Shown here: positions 59,220-64,000 of the stretch, piece after piece
How the letters are laid out: each line of letters begins with the position of its first letter
Numbering within the stretch: position 1 is the stretch's first letter
DNA from: Ficedula albicollis
Lineage: Eukaryota > Chordata > Aves > Passeriformes > Muscicapidae
Length of the DNA stretch: 64,000 nucleotides
Assembly (NCBI RefSeq): GCF_000247815.1
Contig: NW_004775935.1
Location: 393,483-457,482, forward strand
Reading direction: 5' to 3'
Notes under the pieces: generated by a model
What the model was told of the DNA's origin: nothing
Seen by the model: only the letters and a program-made list of their open reading frames with translations
The model's database searches: none
Translations under genes and position numbers: made by a program

Positions 59220-60976
59220 GAAAACTAAGTTGTGCTCAGTAATGCTAATAGAGGAAGAAAAGAGGGAATTGTAATAATTGTAAATCATCTTAATCTCTTG
59301 CTTCCTTTCAATGTGTTATCAAAAGCAGAACAGTTTCCTGAATGTATCCTCTGGTCTGCATTTGTGTCACTGCTTTTACCCGAAAAAGCATAAGGGCTCA
59401 TTCCTCTTGTGCCCTTTGCATAGCAACACATGCAGGGGGTCTGCCAACAGATGTTCTGAGTGTTCTGACTTATTCTAAAGAACCTTTCTTGCACATGGAT
59501 GTTGCCTAGATGTGATAGATGGTGGTCCATGAATTCCGTAGATGTAGTGAATTGATGGCCTCATCACAGGATTTCTGTGGCTTTTGTGATAGAATCCTAA
59601 TCAAAACTCCAGAAATAAAGGAATACATAGCAAAAAAGCAAAAGAAAATGCACCTAGCATGATGTTTTTTTGTCATAGTGAAAAAATATTCAGCTTACTA
59701 TGAAAAAGTTTGGACTCAGAAGAAGAAATTATTGATACTCATTTATAAAACATTCCAGTCTCAGGTGGCACAAGTGAGGACCAAAATCAGTAGAAGGTGG
59801 AAAGTCTGAAAACTGAAGCAATGAAGTGGCTGGTTAATAGCACGTACGTTATGTATGCATAACTACTGGGAGAAATGATGGCAGAAAGCTATTCACAGTG
59901 ACTGGACTAGATGATGTTTCCTTTTATTTCTTTGCATTAAGGAATTCAGGAAGCAATGAATAATTTTCTGTGATAATACTAATGACTCAAAAAGTTCTAA
60001 ATCCAGTTGAATGCTTAGATTTACACAGAATTATGAAGCACTTGAACATGTGCAGAAAAATTTCCAAAATACTGTGTTCTTGAGCTCACCTACCATTTGT
60101 GGGGAGCTTCCTTTTCTTCCAGCACAGCAGCAAGTTTGAATAAACAAGTCTGTTTATTCATGTAGCTCAACATTGACAAATATTTGGAGCAGAAAAAGTT
60201 TGACTAGTAGAAGTATTCTAGTATACATTTTAATAGGTACTAGCTTTCATGGGTCTCAGTAGTACATTAATCATTCAGGCATAATCTCCCTATATAGTCA
60301 GGTTGTACAGAACTCAAAGTCTGGCAACAATACATTTCTGTCTTGGAAAAGAATGTTGTATCTTTGAAGCTCTGAAGTGTCCATAAGATCTTGCGAGATG
60401 TGCCACAATTTTAATTTCTTTGGCTTTGGAATAAATTGCTTTAATTTCATATTTAATAACATTGTTATATGACAGGAAGAATCTTCTAAAATGTTTTATA
60501 TTTTGTCTTATAATGTACTAACCTATATTTAAATGTGTTCTGGTGCTACACAAAAAAATGAAGGCATGGTATCTTTTTTGTCTCACCATCTACCTTTGCA
60601 TATGCCATTGTCATTGGAATGTTTGTGTTTTAATGTGATGTTAAAGTCTGGTGCCTCAGCTGTTTTTACCACTAATTTTGCATGAGAGGTGAAAATTTAG
60701 TTTCTGAGAAATGTCCTGAACCACTGTCAGGGTTGTTTGTACAGACTGAAGCCAATTGGTGACCCATGATCAGCAGTTGTTTCCAATAGTGTGATAGAAC
60801 ACTGTCTGGAAGGTTGCCTAAAGATGCTGTATCTTTGTAGTCCAGGATATAGAACTTCTAAATTTTTCTGTTCTTTTGCATGTGTATAGCGTTATTCTCT
60901 CCCAAATGCTGACAGTAAAGTTCTCTATTTGACCGTCTCATAAATGCTTGCATTTTCTGTCTAGGAATGTTATGGT

Positions 60977-61372
60977 TTAAAACCTGAGTCACATCAGCAC
61001 TAATGTTTAAGTGAAGAAGAGTTTTCCCATGCATTTTTTCTCTTGTTGCTTTTTGATTACTTTTAAAGATTATTCTGCATATGTAGTAATGTGCCGCTCT
61101 CCTGAAACCTGCTTGATGGGAAATATCCAAATATGTGGGTTTTGTGGTTGATGATGGTGGAACACAATCATTTATTAAAACCTGAGTCACATCAGCACTA
61201 ATGTTTAAGTGAAGAAGAGTTTTCCCATGCATTTTTTCTCTTGTTGCTTTTTGATTACTTTTAAAGATTATTCTGCATATGTAGTAATGTGCCGCTCTCC
61301 TGAAACCTGCTTGATGGGAAATATCCAAATATGTGGGTTTTGTGGTTGATGACGGTGGAACACAATAATTTC
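60977..61372 (+). repeat. Tandem duplication, 198 bp unit, nearly identical
   Basis: TTAAAACCTGAGTCACATCA begins copies at 60977 and 61175. Only about two or three differences are visible over 198 bp (for example GATGATGG against GATGACGG). Because 198 is divisible by 3, it creates a 230-codon open frame on the minus strand containing a doubled 66-residue block. That frame starts inside CR1 sequence and shows no recognisable domain, so I do not call it a gene. Confidence 0.93.
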
Positions 61373-61438
61373 TGTTGCTCTGATGTGCAGGAGTTCTAAA
61401 TTTCCATGTTTTTCTTGGTGCCTTGCCATAACTGAAAG

Positions 61439-61660
61439 AGTTTAGGTTTAGATTGCATATTAGGGAAAAATTATTTACTGTGAGGGTGTTGAGGCACTGG
61501 AACATGTTGCCCAGGAAGGTAGTGGGTGTCCTGTCCTTGGATGTATTCAAGGCCAGGTTGGAACCTGATCTAGTGCAAGCTGTTCCTGCCCAGGAGGGTT
61601 GGAACTAGATGATCTTTAAGGTCTCTTCAAACCCAAACCACTCTGTGATTCGGTGATCTA
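61439..61660 (+). mobile_element. CR1 3' end fragment, sense
   Basis: TTTAGGTTTAGATTGCATAT, TTTACTGTGAGGGTGTTGAG, CTAGATGATCTTTAAGGTCT and the closing CTGTGATTCGGTGAT are CR1 3' UTR. The copy is short and only mildly decayed. Confidence 0.88.
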
Positions 61661-64000
61661 AAACAGTAATATTAAAAGGGTGCTCTCCTGTGTCAGGACA
61701 TGGGAATTTTTCAATTAATTTCCATGATCTCTAATGCTGTCCTAAAACCTGAAAGGAGGTGGAATGAACCAGGGGATCTCAATACAAATACAAAGAAAAC
61801 TTTAATCAAATATGAAATTCATAAATACATGTACAATGAGAGTAGTAGTTTTGTGTGATCCTTTAGGCACAAATCTGAATGCAGTGAATTCTATGATCCT
61901 CATGAAGATTTAATAACAGTATTTTAAGCTTTGTTATAAACACCTGCTTCTGCAAGTTCTGCTGTTTCGGGAAGGTTTGTTGTTAATGTTTCCACTTTAA
62001 TATGTAAGTGTTCAAAAGTAATTTTAAGGAATTGAGAAATTATCTGTCTTGACAATCACATTTCTTGAGCTGATAAAATTCAATGCCTGTCTTGGTTTCT
62101 TCTATGAGAAACCAAAGAAAGAACATGAAGTCCTCATATGTGTTTCTCCAGTGTGATAAAATCTAGAAGACAAAGGCCTTGCTAAATGTTTGCATATCAT
62201 CAAATGTCTCTTTGGAAGAACATTAGGCTTATGATCTCCATCTTAAAATTAAGATGGAGAGTAAAGTGGATAGCTTTGGGAGTTCCCTCCTTCCCCATTC
62301 AAATGTTCATTGTGGCTGGTTTTCCAATTGAGGATAAGAAACAGAAAAAGAGGATCTCCTTCTGTAGTTGCAGGGAACATTCTTATCTCCAGAGATTAAT
62401 TAGATGGACAGGCTTATATTCTTTTTACCATTTCAAATTGCAAGTTGTTTTTGTTCCATTCTTGCAAAGCAATAGAGAAGGGAACTTGGCTTAGCAGGCT
62501 GCAGCAGACTTGTATTGCTGCGCTGCTGAGGAGGAATGTTGTTACAGGAGCTTGAGTCTAGGAAAAGATTTGTGAAATAGGATTTAAGCTGCCTTGACAA
62601 ATCTCCTGCAAGTCCTGTGCATTGGAGTGTACTTCTGTCACATACTGTTCTTCTGCTACAAGTAAAACATTTCCTACTTCAACCTTTCCTATGGATGTGG
62701 GCTATTTTTATAGTGCCGTGCAGTGTATGCCGCCGTTTCCTCACTGTGATACTCTTTGCATATAGGGCAGCTGATACTTTTATGTGGTTTCCACATAGTG
62801 CCAGAATGGGACTCTTCTCATATAACCTTTTTTCTTTATTTATTTTTACCCCAGACAAATTTTAATTTTTTTTTTATTGACATCTGGAAAACTGGGTAAA
62901 ATTCACTACATTTTTGGGGTCTTGCAGTAGGCTTGTATTTGCTAGGGCCCTGAAGACCCAAGCATTAGCTCTTCTTATATCTGCATCATTATTCGCAAAC
63001 TAATTCTAAATCTGCCAAAACATTTATAGTTTGTTTTTTTTTCCTCTGGTGGAAGAGCTCTTGTTTGTTTAGCATGGGTTGTCTCTTCTGTCACATTTTT
63101 AAAGTGGAACATTTTGGAACATTTTGGAACATTCCAAAAGCGCCGGTTTTCCTCCCTTGCTTAGTTTTAACACGGTTGTTGAGGAGTGACAGAACCATTT
63201 AAGATGACTTAAGTTATCTTTTGCTTTGTCCAGGCAACATGACTCCTTAGTTAGTTTCTGCATGGCTGCCTTCCTTTCTGGGACAATGAATTTGAATTTA
63301 ATTTACCTTCTACTTTACTGTTTCAGGGCAGGGAAGACATAACCATGTCTTCTGTTTTTCAGACTATTTCCAGTCACTCTAAGACAATGCTGCAGTCACA
63401 TCTAAGACAGCAAAACCCCAGAAAACAGACTGTTTCTCTAGCCTTCAGAGGGCTTCTCCAGATCTGAAAAGCGTGAAAATATCTCTTGACATCAATTAAA
63501 GCTTTTTTTCCCTAATTTCTTCTTAATTTCTATTTATTATTGATTATTTGCATTTTCCCTCTTCCTATATTTTTCATATTTCCATTCCCATCCCTTCTGA
63601 ATTCCTCCTTGTGTCTTAAATGAATAGTTATTTAAACAGGGGGAAAAAGGTGAAATAAGCAGTTTTTGTTGAGGCTGACTGTACCTAAAATAAGTACAAC
63701 GTGAGGTTTTGAAAAAGGAAATATTCCTTTATCTTCAAGAAGAGTTGAGCCTTCCAAAATATACCAACCATGACAAAAGATTTAATGCACTTTCATTTCC
63801 AGAGATGTGTTTCTGGAACATTGCAGCATACAGGTAAATACTGCAGTCAGAGTAGCTTGAAGAGTGTCATGACTGTTGAACTAATTCCTATATGAAGTTT
63901 ATACAAGCCTATAAACTGGTAAGCTTAAGAAGATGGTACCATAAAATGTTCTGTTATGATTTACTATTTTAAAGAGTAATTATTGATTTCACCTGGTATT
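61661..64000. other. FRMD3 intron, mostly unique
   Basis: Only the triple GGAACATTTT motif at 63106-63135 stands out. Frames of 82-102 codons at 62186-62865 have no recognisable domain. Confidence 0.5.

Noticed and set aside
60858..61550. 230-codon minus-strand frame as a gene with an internal repeat
   Set aside because: Its start lies in CR1 3' UTR and its length is due to a recent 198 bp duplication; no recognisable domain.

Overview
The window reads as nuclear DNA of a bird, most likely a passerine. It is AT-rich and non-coding over more than 99% of its length. It carries many fragments of CR1, the dominant avian LINE; an element at 31936-32051 with a CR1-like tail and a tRNA-Ile-like head, the layout of the SINE described from zebra finch as TguSINE1; and two LTR edges of the avian ERVL-like 'tgtcctgg' type. 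The only protein-coding sequence I can support is two small FERM-domain exons on the + strand that I recognise as FRMD3: 44898-45002 (35 codons) and 57680-57722 (14 codons plus one base). In mammals FRMD3 lies in the segment (human 9q21) that corresponds to the avian Z chromosome, so a Z origin is a reasonable inference, but nothing in this window tests it.

Layout. 1-44897 is an upstream FRMD3 intron, or intron plus 5' flank; no earlier exon was found. It holds a decayed antisense CR1 (1637-3475), a sense CR1 (10920-12525), a nest of LTR fragment, sense CR1 and antisense CR1 (14965-16915), several CR1 3' ends, and three very long pure poly(C) tracts of 277, 583 and 766 bp, each set between A or T homopolymers. 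It also holds a 1.2 kb (AAAG)n array and a likely ancient MIR-type SINE. 45003-57679 is a complete 12.7 kb intron that opens, 175 bp after the splice donor, with an 840 bp ATT/ATCATT array. 57723-64000 is the start of the next intron, with a compound ATCC-ATCT-ACCT array and a 198 bp near-perfect tandem duplication.

There is no operon-like or system-like gene set. The gene is a FERM-domain scaffold protein spread over large introns, and every long open frame outside the two exons is either homopolymer or microsatellite translation or a CR1 remnant. The most unusual signals are structural: the three poly(C) tracts with their duplicated A/T flanks, the long pure microsatellites close to splice donors, and about ten fresh two- or three-copy tandem duplications of 42-198 bp. 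The poly(C) tracts may be real or may be assembly artefacts; raw reads would decide.
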